Below the pieces are notes generated by a model. That model was not told the DNA's origin. It saw nothing but the letters and a program-made list of their open reading frames with translations, and ran no database searches. A program made the position numbers and the translations under genes. A stretch of 49,539 bases of DNA, taken from contig CAKQHO010000014.1 of the NCBI GenBank assembly GCA_934234185.1, positions 1-49,539 of the forward strand, given 5' to 3'. Positions 7,406-15,611 of the stretch are shown here, one piece after another. Position 1 is the stretch's first letter, and each line of letters starts with the position of its first letter. Origin of the DNA: an uncultured Psychrobacillus sp. Its GTDB lineage: Bacteria > Bacillota > Bacilli > Bacillales_A > Planococcaceae.

Positions 7406-10400
7406 TTAATATTCAAACTTTTTTATAATTTCTTGCTTTCGTGTTTCTTTATCAAACAAACTATAGATTGTCGGAACAACGTAAAGCGTTAGGAAGGTAG
7501 AGCTTATTAAACCTCCAATTACCGTTAGAGCCATTGGTTGATTTATTTCCGTACCTTCTCCAATTCCAAGCGCTAATGGAACGAGCCCGAGAATAGTAGT
7601 TAAAGAAGTCATTAAGATTGGTCGTAAACGGTCCTTTACTGAAGTAACTATAGCTTCATAAGTGGGTGCTCCCGCAGCTTTTCTTTGGTTAATATAGTCG
7701 ACTAGAACAATCCCATTATTTACTACAATCCCAACTAATATCAGAATACCTATAATTGCTGAAACACTGATAGGCGTGCCTGTAGTCACAAGAGCAATTC
7801 CAATCCCTATTATAACTAATGGCACTGTAAACATAATAACGAATGGATATTTAAAGGATTCAAATTGGGCAGCCATTACAATATAAACTAATATAACTGC
7901 TAATATTACAGCAAGTATCATATCGCTTTTTGCGTTTTCTAATAGCTCTCGGTCTCCTCCGAACGATACCCGAATATTATCAGGTAATTGTTGTTTCTCA
8001 ATGACATCATCAATTCGATCCGACATATCCCCCAAATTATTATTGGACTCGTACTTCACCGTAAAAGCAACCGCACTAGCTTGGTTAATCGATCTAATAG
8101 CTGCTGGTCCCTCTGCAATCTTGATCTCTGCTACTTTTTCAAGCTTTACAAATTGCCCAGATGGGGCTCTCAGCTGTAGCTCACGCAATTTTTCTATACT
8201 TTGTCTATCCTCTTCCTCATATCGAACAAATACACTGTATACTTCACTATTATCTGAAATAATCTGAGTTGCTAGGGCACCGCGGGTTACATTATTAACT
8301 GTTTGTGCTATTTGGTAAGAGGTTAAGCCGTATTCAGTAGCTGCTTCACGCTTCACTGTCATTTGAATTTCCTCTAAAGTTGAAGTTAAGTCGCTATTCA
8401 CCTTTATTACGCCATCTAGCTCTGTCAGATCCTTTTGTAGATGCTCCACAGCTTGATTCAAGGCCTCTGTATCAGAGGAGGAAAGATTAAAGGATAGTGA
8501 ATTAGGCGATGATCCAGAGGAGGTTTGAACTCCAAATCCAATCTCTACATTTTCTCCAACAGCTTTCATTACCTTGGGTTCGACTTCATCTACAAATTCA
8601 AAAATAGATCGTTCACGCTCCGAAAGCTCTTTTAATTTGACAGAAATCTCGGCAATATTAGACCTTGAGGTGCCTCGAGACTGTCCCTCCTGGCTTCCTC
8701 CTACAAAGCTTACATAAACATCTACATCGTCCTCTTGCTGCAGAATATGCTCTATTTTCTTCACTACCTCATCAGTAGCTGTAAAAGAAGATCCATTTGC
8801 TAACCTTACAGAAATAGAAAAGAAGCCTTCGTCGGTTGCGGGTAAAAACTCTGTTCCAACTCGATATACGCCAATAATAGACAAAACAAGTAGCACAGCT
8901 GTAATAGTAAGAAGGAGCGCTCTATTTTTAAGAGACCATTTAATAGAACGTTCAAAGTTTTTATAACCTTTGGATCTTCTTCGTCTCGCTTCTAAATCTC
9001 CCTTTGGCTTCTTTAAAAATTTGCTAGCAAGCATTGGAATAACCGTTACTGCCACTGCTAATGATGCAAATAAGCTAAAGGCAATCGTTAATGCAAACTC
9101 CGTAAAAATTTGTCCAATTAATCCAGATAGAAAAATAACTGGTACAAACACCGCTACAGTTGTTAGTGTAGAAGCCGTAATTGCTCCTATAACTTCCTGT
9201 GTCCCAACAAAGGTAGCTTCTCTTCGCGACTTCCCTAAACCAAGATGCCGCTCAATATTCTCTATTACGACAATAGAATTATCGACCAGCATTCCAATCC
9301 CTAGAGCCAGAGCCCCCAATGTCATAATATTAAGAGAAAAACCTGCAAAATACATCAATACAAATGTAACAATTACAGAATAAGGGATGGCAACCCCAAC
9401 AATAATAGGACTTCTAATCCCCTTAAGGAAAATTAATAATATAATCATTGCAAGTAAGCCACCAGTTATTAGTGTGCTTCCGATATTATTTATCGCTAGC
9501 TTCACGTAATCTCCCTGGTCAAACAATATGTCAGCAGTAACTCCCTTATATTCGTCTTTTTCTAATAACTCATCTAGTGCTTTTTGAAATGCATTTGATA
9601 CGCTAGCTGTGTTGGCACTAGATTCCTGTAGAACTGAAATAAGAACTGCTGGCTCATCATTCGCTCTTGTAATGGAATTCTGCTCCTGCTCCGCTATTTG
9701 AACAGTAGCTACATCCTGGAGCCTTATTTCGTCACCAGTTAATGGATTTACAGTTATTACAAGGTTTTCAATTTCTTCTACTGAGGTTAAGGTAGAGATT
9801 ATTCTGGTAGTTAAAGATTTTTTATCCTCTGTTTCAATAGGATCCCCTGGCAAAGAAATATTATTTGCTTGGATTAGCTGTACAATATCACTTTGTGTTA
9901 ATCCTCTTTCTAACAGCTTGTCTTGTTTTAAAAGAATTTGTACCTCTTCTACAAGAGAGCCAGAAACATTTACACTTGCTACACCTTCTGTACTAATTAG
10001 CTCTTTCTCTAATTGTTCAGCTATGACGCGGACATCCTGCCCATCACCCGCTGCTCTTAGTGAAAGCTGAATTACCGGAAATTGTGCAGGATCAAACTTA
10101 AGAAACATCGGCTCATTTGCACCTGGAGGCATCTGAACCATATCGATTCGCTGCATAATATCCAATTGAACATCATCCATGTCTGTAGACCAATCAAACT
10201 CAAGCAGGACAAAGTTAGCACCTTCTGAAGAGGTACTGCTAACAGACTTGATCCCTTGGAGTGTACTAAGAGTGGAGACTAACGGCTTTGTCAGCTTTTC
10301 ATCAACCTCGGTTGGACTTGCACCCGGGTAATTTGTTACGACAACTGCCACTGGAGGATTTAAATCGGGAATTAATGTGATAGGAATTTTAAAGAAAGAC

Positions 10401-10480
10401 ACGCCACCTAAAATAAGAACCAAAAACATAATAACGGTGGTAAACACTGGTCTTCTTATGGAAAAATCACTAATTTTCAT
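7406..10480 (-). CDS. swrC: RND-family efflux transporter, SwrC-like (HAE1 class)
   Basis: The 1024-aa inner-membrane proton-driven efflux pump has the standard AcrB plan. It has an N-terminal helix (FSIRRPVFTTVIMFLVL), two large extracellular loops, and twelve membrane segments in two halves. The TM4 signature contains proton-relay acids (LGIGMLVDNSIVVIENIERHL), and a second signature (GIVVNNGIVLVDYIN) occupies the C-terminal half. In B. subtilis the single relative SwrC (YerP) gives surfactin self-resistance and supports swarming; the substrate here is unknown. The start follows AAGAAGGTGG by 9 nt. No periplasmic adaptor gene is next to it, as usual in Firmicutes. Confidence 0.85.
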   Translation of the reverse strand: MKISDFSIRRPVFTTVIMFLVLILGGVSFFKIPITLIPDLNPPVAVVVTNYPGASPTEVDEKLTKPLVSTLSTLQGIKSVSSTSSEGANFVLLEFDWSTDMDDVQLDIMQRIDMVQMPPGANEPMFLKFDPAQFPVIQLSLRAAGDGQDVRVIAEQLEKELISTEGVASVNVSGSLVEEVQILLKQDKLLERGLTQSDIVQLIQANNISLPGDPIETEDKKSLTTRIISTLTSVEEIENLVITVNPLTGDEIRLQDVATVQIAEQEQNSITRANDEPAVLISVLQESSANTASVSNAFQKALDELLEKDEYKGVTADILFDQGDYVKLAINNIGSTLITGGLLAMIILLIFLKGIRSPIIVGVAIPYSVIVTFVLMYFAGFSLNIMTLGALALGIGMLVDNSIVVIENIERHLGLGKSRREATFVGTQEVIGAITASTLTTVAVFVPVIFLSGLIGQIFTEFALTIAFSLFASLAVAVTVIPMLASKFLKKPKGDLEARRRRSKGYKNFERSIKWSLKNRALLLTITAVLLVLSIIGVYRVGTEFLPATDEGFFSISVRLANGSSFTATDEVVKKIEHILQQEDDVDVYVSFVGGSQEGQSRGTSRSNIAEISVKLKELSERERSIFEFVDEVEPKVMKAVGENVEIGFGVQTSSGSSPNSLSFNLSSSDTEALNQAVEHLQKDLTELDGVIKVNSDLTSTLEEIQMTVKREAATEYGLTSYQIAQTVNNVTRGALATQIISDNSEVYSVFVRYEEEDRQSIEKLRELQLRAPSGQFVKLEKVAEIKIAEGPAAIRSINQASAVAFTVKYESNNNLGDMSDRIDDVIEKQQLPDNIRVSFGGDRELLENAKSDMILAVILAVILVYIVMAAQFESFKYPFVIMFTVPLVIIGIGIALVTTGTPISVSAIIGILILVGIVVNNGIVLVDYINQRKAAGAPTYEAIVTSVKDRLRPILMTSLTTILGLVPLALGIGEGTEINQPMALTVIGGLISSTFLTLYVVPTIYSLFDKETRKQEIIKKFEY

Positions 10481-10798
10481 TTCTAGGTACCACCTTCTTT
10501 TTTGCTATTTCTATCATATGCCCTTAAGGACAAGAGTTCAAATAATATTAGGTAGTTAGCCACTATTTCACAAACCAATTGGTAAATTTCAATACATACA
10601 AAGAGATCTTCGATTTCCGTTTTAGACGCTATGCTTACAACGGGCTCGCCCTCAGCCTTCTCCCTCGCTGCATTCAAACCATTGGAAAGTTACATCCAAC
10701 TATTTGATAAAATGATAAAAACAGCTCGAGAGATGGGCTCTCGAGCTGTTTTGTCTACAGTCGAGGCATTAGGATTACCTTAATGCCTCTTTAATCTT
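10481..10798. other. Intergenic stretch between swrC and prfC
   Basis: This 318-bp stretch holds the prfC-side terminators and the swrC ribosome-binding site. The rest (about 10500-10715) shows no convincing gene. A 64-codon minus-strand frame crosses it but has no good ribosome-binding site and an unlikely composition. A second stem (GAGGCATTA/TAATGCCTC, 10763-10789) lies next to the prfC stop. The swrC promoter must lie here, but I cannot place it with confidence. Confidence 0.6.
10718..10752. terminator. Intrinsic terminator downstream of prfC
   Basis: A perfect 15-bp stem (AAAACAGCTCGAGAG paired with CTCTCGAGCTGTTTT) with a 5-nt loop. It has A/T-rich flanks on both sides and terminates the minus-strand prfC transcript. 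Confidence 0.85.
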
Positions 10799-12373
10799 TT
10801 ATAAAAGATTGTATAATTTAATATGCTCGTATTTATCTTGGAACCAGCGAGTAGCAAATTCATTTTCAAACAAGAAAACATAATTGTCATAACGGTCTCT
10901 TACTAGCATGCTACGTGGTCCAGTCATGGACTCTTTCACATCTTCTTCATTTTCAATCCATCGAGCAACTTTAGAGCCAATAGGTTCCATGCGTACTTCA
11001 ACATTGTATTCATTTTTCATGCGATGCTCGAATACTTCAAACTGCAGCTGTCCAACGGCACCTAAAATAACTTCCTCTGTATGAAGTGTTTTGTAATATT
11101 GGATAGCACCTTCTTGCACAAGCTGCATAATTCCTTTATGGAAATGCTTCGACTTCATCACGTTTTTAGCAGTTACTTTAACGAATAGCTCAGGAGTAAA
11201 TTGAGGGAGCCTTTCGTAATTAAAAGCTTTTTTGCCTCCAACTATCGTATCTCCGATTTGATAATTTCCTACATCATATAATCCAATAATATCTCCTGCT
11301 ACCGCTGTGTTAACTGTTTCACGATCGTCAGCTAAAAATTGAGTAGATTGTGTAACCTTAAAGGTTTTCGCAGATCTTGCCAACGTAACAGTCATCCCAC
11401 GTTCAAACTTACCAGATACAATTCTTACAAAAGCAATTCTGTCACGGTGAGCAGGATTCATATTTGCTTGAATTTTAAATACAAATCCAGAAAAATCCTC
11501 ATTTAGCGGATCAACCTTTTCTTCTGCTTCGGTCATTCGTGGCTGAGGAGTTGGTGCAAATTGTAAATAAGTCTCTAAAAATGTTTGTACTCCAAAGTTT
11601 GTTAGCGCACTTCCGAAAAATACAGGTGTAAGATCTCCCGAAAGCACCTTTTCTTTAGTAAAGTCATTTCCTGCTTCATTTAAAAGCATAATATCTTCCA
11701 TTGCCTGTGTGTAATAGGATGTTTCCTTCATTGAATGGTCAACAGCTAGCTCTCCATCCTCATTTATCGGCAAGAAACGATTGGAGTCATCTGTACGGAA
11801 CTGCTCAATTCGCTTATTGTAGCGATCATAGATACCAAGGAATTCTTTCCCCATCCCAATTGGCCAGTTCATTGCATATGATTCAATACCTAATACCTCT
11901 TCTAGCTCTTCCATTAATTCAAGAGGCTCTTTCCCTTGACGGTCTAGCTTGTTAATAAAAGTAAAAATAGGAATTCCTCTCATTCGACAAACCTTAAATA
12001 ACTTCAAGGTTTGTGCTTCAATCCCTTTAGCTGCATCTACAATCATCACAGCACTATCTACTGCCATTAGCGTACGATAAGTATCCTCACTAAAATCCTG
12101 ATGTCCAGGTGTGTCTAATATATTAATACGGCAATTATTATAGTCAAATTGCATAACGGAGGAAGTAACCGAAATCCCACGTTGCTTTTCTATTTCCATC
12201 CAATCGGATGTTGCAAATTTACCTGTTTTCTTTCCTTTAACAGTACCAGCATCGCGAATTGCTCCACCAAAGTAAAGAAGCTTTTCCGTGATAGTAGTTT
12301 TACCGGCATCCGGGTGAGAAATAATGGCAAAGGTTCTTCTCTTTAAAATTTCTTCTTGTAATTGTTTATCCAT
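10799..12373 (-). CDS. prfC: Peptide chain release factor 3 (RF3)
   Basis: A translational GTPase of 524 aa that recycles RF1/RF2 from the ribosome after termination. G1 is SHPDAGKTT (about 19-27), the switch region has KQRGISVTSS, G3 is DTPGHQDF and G4 is NKLD. The RF3-specific YNKRIEQF segment and the C-terminal domain (EAIGQLQFEVFEHR-like: GAVGQLQFEVFEHR) are intact. The ATG at 12373 lies 11 nt after AAGAAGGAG. RF3 is patchily distributed in Bacillales. The gene appears monocistronic, ending in two hairpins. Confidence 0.95.
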   Translation of the reverse strand: MDKQLQEEILKRRTFAIISHPDAGKTTITEKLLYFGGAIRDAGTVKGKKTGKFATSDWMEIEKQRGISVTSSVMQFDYNNCRINILDTPGHQDFSEDTYRTLMAVDSAVMIVDAAKGIEAQTLKLFKVCRMRGIPIFTFINKLDRQGKEPLELMEELEEVLGIESYAMNWPIGMGKEFLGIYDRYNKRIEQFRTDDSNRFLPINEDGELAVDHSMKETSYYTQAMEDIMLLNEAGNDFTKEKVLSGDLTPVFFGSALTNFGVQTFLETYLQFAPTPQPRMTEAEEKVDPLNEDFSGFVFKIQANMNPAHRDRIAFVRIVSGKFERGMTVTLARSAKTFKVTQSTQFLADDRETVNTAVAGDIIGLYDVGNYQIGDTIVGGKKAFNYERLPQFTPELFVKVTAKNVMKSKHFHKGIMQLVQEGAIQYYKTLHTEEVILGAVGQLQFEVFEHRMKNEYNVEVRMEPIGSKVARWIENEEDVKESMTGPRSMLVRDRYDNYVFLFENEFATRWFQDKYEHIKLYNLL

Positions 12374-12436
12374 AATTGTATATCTCCTTCTTATTCACTT
12401 TTTTATCATATGGATTTATGCGCCAAATTACAAGTA

Positions 12437-12555
12437 AGAAATGCGGAAACACCTGTATCTGCCCCTAAAATTAAATGGAGGGTGGCTAGGAGGTAGCTCC
12501 TCTTTTATCACAGCAGGCACCATTTTATATCAAGCTCCGAGTCCCTGGAGCTTAA
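12437..12555 (+). repeat. Degenerate copy of the 123-bp interspersed repeat
   Basis: The sequence runs GAAATGCGGAAACACCTGT, then TCTGCCCC, AAATGGAG, AGGAGGTAGCTCCT and CTGGAGCTT in the same order and spacing as the intact units at 34 kb. It has many substitutions. The central AGGAG/CTCCT hairpin is preserved, while the outer arms have decayed. Confidence 0.65.
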
Positions 12556-12559
12556 CAAT

Positions 12560-12600
12560 AAAAATGCCATGAACATATGACATATGGTTCATGGCATTAA
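12560..12600 (-). terminator. Intrinsic terminator of the M42 peptidase gene
   Basis: The long stem AATGCCATGAACATATG/CATATGGTTCATGGCATT is followed on the minus strand by TTTTTATTG, about 50 nt after the peptidase stop codon. Confidence 0.85.
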
Positions 12601-12650
12601 AATAATACTTTCTAAATTTTTAGGTTCCATACTAGCCCTACATATATTTT

Positions 12651-13700
12651 TTATACTAATTCAGAATTTACATAAGCAAATAAAAGCTTCGAAGTATTTT
12701 CTAATGAGCTAATATGAGTTCTTTCATATGCATGGGAGGCTTCAATCCCCGGTCCAAATAATGCGTGCTTCACATCATACCCAGCACGGATTGCAGCCGA
12801 AGCATCGGAGCCATAGTATGGATAGATATCCAGCTTGTATTCTATGCCATGTGATTTAGCTAGGGCTACTAGATGACGAGTTAGCTCATAGTGATATGGA
12901 CCTGATGAATCCTTTGCACATATTGATGCGGTGTATTCATCGGAGGTTTGGCCATCTCCGATTGCTCCCATATCAACAGCAATGTATTCAACCGTTTGCG
13001 CTGGAACATTGGAGTTCCCACCATACCCAATTTCTTCATTATTAGAAATATAGAAATGTGTCGTATATGGAAGCGTCCAGTCATTTTCCTTAATAGCCTT
13101 CATTAATTGAAGCAAAAGTGTCGTACTCGCCTTATCATCTAAATGACGTGATTTAATGAAGCCTGTTTCTGTTTCTTCAAAGCGCGGGTCAAAGGATACA
13201 AAATCTCCAACCTCGATTCCAAGTTTTCTAGTAGCATCTGCATTTGTCACCTTTTCATCGATGCGTACCTCTATATTTTGTTCATCTCGCGCTAAGCCAC
13301 TTGCATTCTTATATACATGAACAGTCGTTTGATGCATTAAAATAGTACCGCGAATTTTTTTCCCATCAGCTGTGTGAATGGTGCAATATTCGCCTTCGAC
13401 TGCATTCCAGTTGAAGCCTCCTACCATCGTAAGCTTCAATCTACCGCTCCCTTTAATTTCCTTAACCATCGCACCCAATGTATCCGTATGAGCAGTTAAT
13501 AAGCGATGCTTTTCATTGTTTGTTCCAGGGATTGTCGCAATTAGCGCTCCTTTGTTTGTTCGTATGTAATCCACTTTAATGTCCTTTAAAAACTGCTCCA
13601 TAAAGTCCATTATTTCTTTTGTGTAGCCTGATGGACTTGGAATCTCTACTAATTTTTTTAGTAAAGCAATAGTCTCTTTTGCTTGAAATGAAAAATTCAT
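12651..13700 (-). CDS. M42-family aminopeptidase, YhfE-like
   Basis: A 349-aa cobalt/zinc metallo-aminopeptidase of the M42 (glutamyl aminopeptidase/FrvX) family, which forms large cytosolic tetrahedral assemblies. Metal ligands and catalytic residues appear in order: AHTDTLG (His, Asp), SRHLDDKAS (bridging Asp), SNNEEIGYGG (catalytic and ligand Glu), AVDMGAIG (Asp) and a late ASHAYERTH (His). Length and motifs fit B. subtilis YhfE. The ATG at 13700 follows an AAAGGAGGAG site. It trims short peptides, in keeping with the peptide uptake and PepF genes further right, although they are not linked in an operon. Confidence 0.88.
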   Translation of the reverse strand: MNFSFQAKETIALLKKLVEIPSPSGYTKEIMDFMEQFLKDIKVDYIRTNKGALIATIPGTNNEKHRLLTAHTDTLGAMVKEIKGSGRLKLTMVGGFNWNAVEGEYCTIHTADGKKIRGTILMHQTTVHVYKNASGLARDEQNIEVRIDEKVTNADATRKLGIEVGDFVSFDPRFEETETGFIKSRHLDDKASTTLLLQLMKAIKENDWTLPYTTHFYISNNEEIGYGGNSNVPAQTVEYIAVDMGAIGDGQTSDEYTASICAKDSSGPYHYELTRHLVALAKSHGIEYKLDIYPYYGSDASAAIRAGYDVKHALFGPGIEASHAYERTHISSLENTSKLLFAYVNSELV

Positions 13701-13804
13701 GCGTTCTCCTCCTTTAATATAATCTATCTTATCAAAATCTTTTATTTTCAGATACTACCAAATAGGCTAATATAGGTATTAGTCATTAGAAGGAGATGTG
13801 CAAT

Positions 13805-15391
13805 TTGGAATATTTTAAAATTCAAAATAAAAACAAATTATTTTTATTTCTATTTTCTTTCCTTGCAATTATCTATACATTAATTGCATCTCTTCTCTAT
13901 CCTGAGCATATTAGTATTTACCTATTCATCGGCACCGTCTATTTAATAATAAATAGTTTGTTATTTTTTCAAAGCTTTAAAAGTCACTGGACACAATCCA
14001 TATTGTTTATTTCCATGAATTTATACATATTGATGATTAACATTCAGCATTCAAGCGTAGTATTATTAATTTTCTTTGTTTATCCAATTTATATAGCAGT
14101 TCTTTATCATTCGATTTTGCCAAGACTGCTCCTTTTTTTACTCACAATTTTAGAAATTGGGTATTTGATTACTTCTAAGCATGATAACTTTTCTTATATT
14201 TTCAATGAAAAGGACTTAATTGCCTTTATCCTATTTCTAATTTTGTTAGTATCTACATCTATATTAAATACCTTATTGGATAAGAGGTTTGTAAAACAGT
14301 TATCTGAAATGAACAGTTCTATGAGAAAGGAGCTAAATTCGAGGGAGAGTTACTTACAGCTTTTCTTCGATAATGCTAAAGATAGTATCGCAGTATTTGA
14401 CAAAGACAATAACATCATCGAAGTAAATTCAGCTTTCGAGGAGTTATACGGCTGGAAGAGAGAAGAGGTAATTGGCAAAAATGTGACGCTTGTCTCTCCC
14501 TCCTATAAAAATGAGACAGATGCGAGGCGTCAGGAGGTACTAAAGGGTGCCAGCTATCATTTCCTAGAAACGAGAGATATGAAAAAGGATGGTACCTTCT
14601 TTGATGCACAAAAAACCTTTTCTCCCATCTATAACTATGATAAAGAGCTAGTGGCAATCTCTATTATAAGTAGAGATGTTAGCTTTAAAAAAGAAACAGA
14701 AAATTTACTGTTACAGGCTGAGAAGTTAAAGGTTGCTGGTGAAATGGCAGCGGGTGTAGCACATGAAATCCGAAATCCAATAACAGTAATTTCTGGATTT
14801 ATTCAAATAATGAACAAAGAAACCAATCAGCCATATTATAACTATACAAAAATAATTGAAGCTGAAATAGAACGGATCAATTATATTATTAGTGAATTTT
14901 TGGTTCTGGCAAAGCCGCATGCAAAGCTTTCTAAGAGCTACAACTTCAGTAAATCTTTAGAGGATATCCTTACTCTTTTCCAACCTGAATTCAATTTGAA
15001 AGGAATTGTTTTTACTACTCACCTGTTGGATGAAGACATATATCTATTTGGTGAAGAGAGCCAAATGAAACAGGTTCTAATAAATCTCATCAAAAACGCA
15101 ATAGAAGCTGTTCTCGAGGATGGAGAAATAAACATTTCATGTGATAAAGACTCTAACGACATAATCACGTTAAAAATTTCCGATAATGGAGTAGGAATGG
15201 ATTACGAAACTATACAAAAAGTGTTTGATCCGTTTTTCTCTACCAAAGTAAAAGGAACAGGACTAGGAATGATGATCTCCGAAAAAATTATTACCGAGCA
15301 CGGTGGAAATATTCACATCGATAGTGAAGTAGGAAAAGGAACAACCGTAACCGTTCAACTACCCTACAAAACAAACAATAATGACACCTAG
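13805..15391 (+). CDS. Membrane PAS-domain sensor histidine kinase, orphan
   Basis: The protein of 528 aa has about six N-terminal membrane segments (residues about 8-165), a PAS domain (about 175-290; NAKDSIAVFDKDNNIIEVNSAF), a HisKA domain with the phospho-acceptor His at 320 (VAHEIRNPITVISGF), and an HATPase domain (NLIKNAIEAV, DNGVGMD, FDPFFSTK, GTGLGM). The upstream ATG at 13796 touches the AAGGAG site. The TTG at 13805 lies 9 nt from it and is the better start. The C-terminus ends NNDT and its stop lies in a repeat element. No response regulator is adjacent, so a sporulation-type phosphorelay input is possible but inferred. Confidence 0.85.
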   Translation: MEYFKIQNKNKLFLFLFSFLAIIYTLIASLLYPEHISIYLFIGTVYLIINSLLFFQSFKSHWTQSILFISMNLYILMINIQHSSVVLLIFFVYPIYIAVLYHSILPRLLLFLLTILEIGYLITSKHDNFSYIFNEKDLIAFILFLILLVSTSILNTLLDKRFVKQLSEMNSSMRKELNSRESYLQLFFDNAKDSIAVFDKDNNIIEVNSAFEELYGWKREEVIGKNVTLVSPSYKNETDARRQEVLKGASYHFLETRDMKKDGTFFDAQKTFSPIYNYDKELVAISIISRDVSFKKETENLLLQAEKLKVAGEMAAGVAHEIRNPITVISGFIQIMNKETNQPYYNYTKIIEAEIERINYIISEFLVLAKPHAKLSKSYNFSKSLEDILTLFQPEFNLKGIVFTTHLLDEDIYLFGEESQMKQVLINLIKNAIEAVLEDGEINISCDKDSNDIITLKISDNGVGMDYETIQKVFDPFFSTKVKGTGLGMMISEKIITEHGGNIHIDSEVGKGTTVTVQLPYKTNNNDT

Positions 15392-15552
15392 AAAAGCGCA
15401 AGCGCCTGTTCTGCCCCGACAAGCAAATTGAGACCGGCGAGGAGGCAGCTCTTCAGCCACCGCAGTCGGTACCCATTTGACCTAGAGGGGCAAGGCGCTG
15501 GAGCTGGACACCCTAGAAAAGCGCAAGCGCCTGTTCTGCCCTGACAAGCAAA
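15385..15552 (+). repeat. Interspersed 123-bp-class repeat, about 1.3 units
   Basis: The first unit runs from GACACCTAG at 15385 through AAAAGCGCAAGCGCC, TGCCCC, the inner GAGGAGGCAGCTC hairpin and CATTTGAC to GGGGCAAGGCGCTGGAGCT. A second, partial unit begins at CTAGAAAAGCGC (about 15513) and stops after GACAAGCAAAC. The end arms AGCGCC..TGCCCC and GGGGCA.AGGCGCT are inverted, so a unit can fold as one long imperfect hairpin. The element sits between the kinase and its terminator. Confidence 0.8.
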
Positions 15553-15555
15553 CGA

Positions 15556-15604
15556 AAGAAGCCTAACTCTTCCTGATAATCAGGTAGTGTTTGGCTTCTT
15601 TTAT
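15556..15604 (+). terminator. Intrinsic terminator of the membrane kinase gene
   Basis: AGAAGCC and GGCTTCT enclose an inner CCTGA/TCAGG stem, followed by TTTTATTATG on the plus strand. The repeat element now separates it from the kinase stop codon. Confidence 0.7.
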
Positions 15605-15611
15605 TATGTGG

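Noticed and set aside
7406..10480. Incomplete tripartite efflux operon
   Set aside because: A lone RND pump without adaptor or outer-membrane partner is normal for Gram-positive SwrC-type transporters.
10483..10677. A 64-codon minus-strand frame before swrC
   Set aside because: No ribosome-binding site, odd composition and no recognisable domain. It overlaps the region that must carry the swrC promoter.
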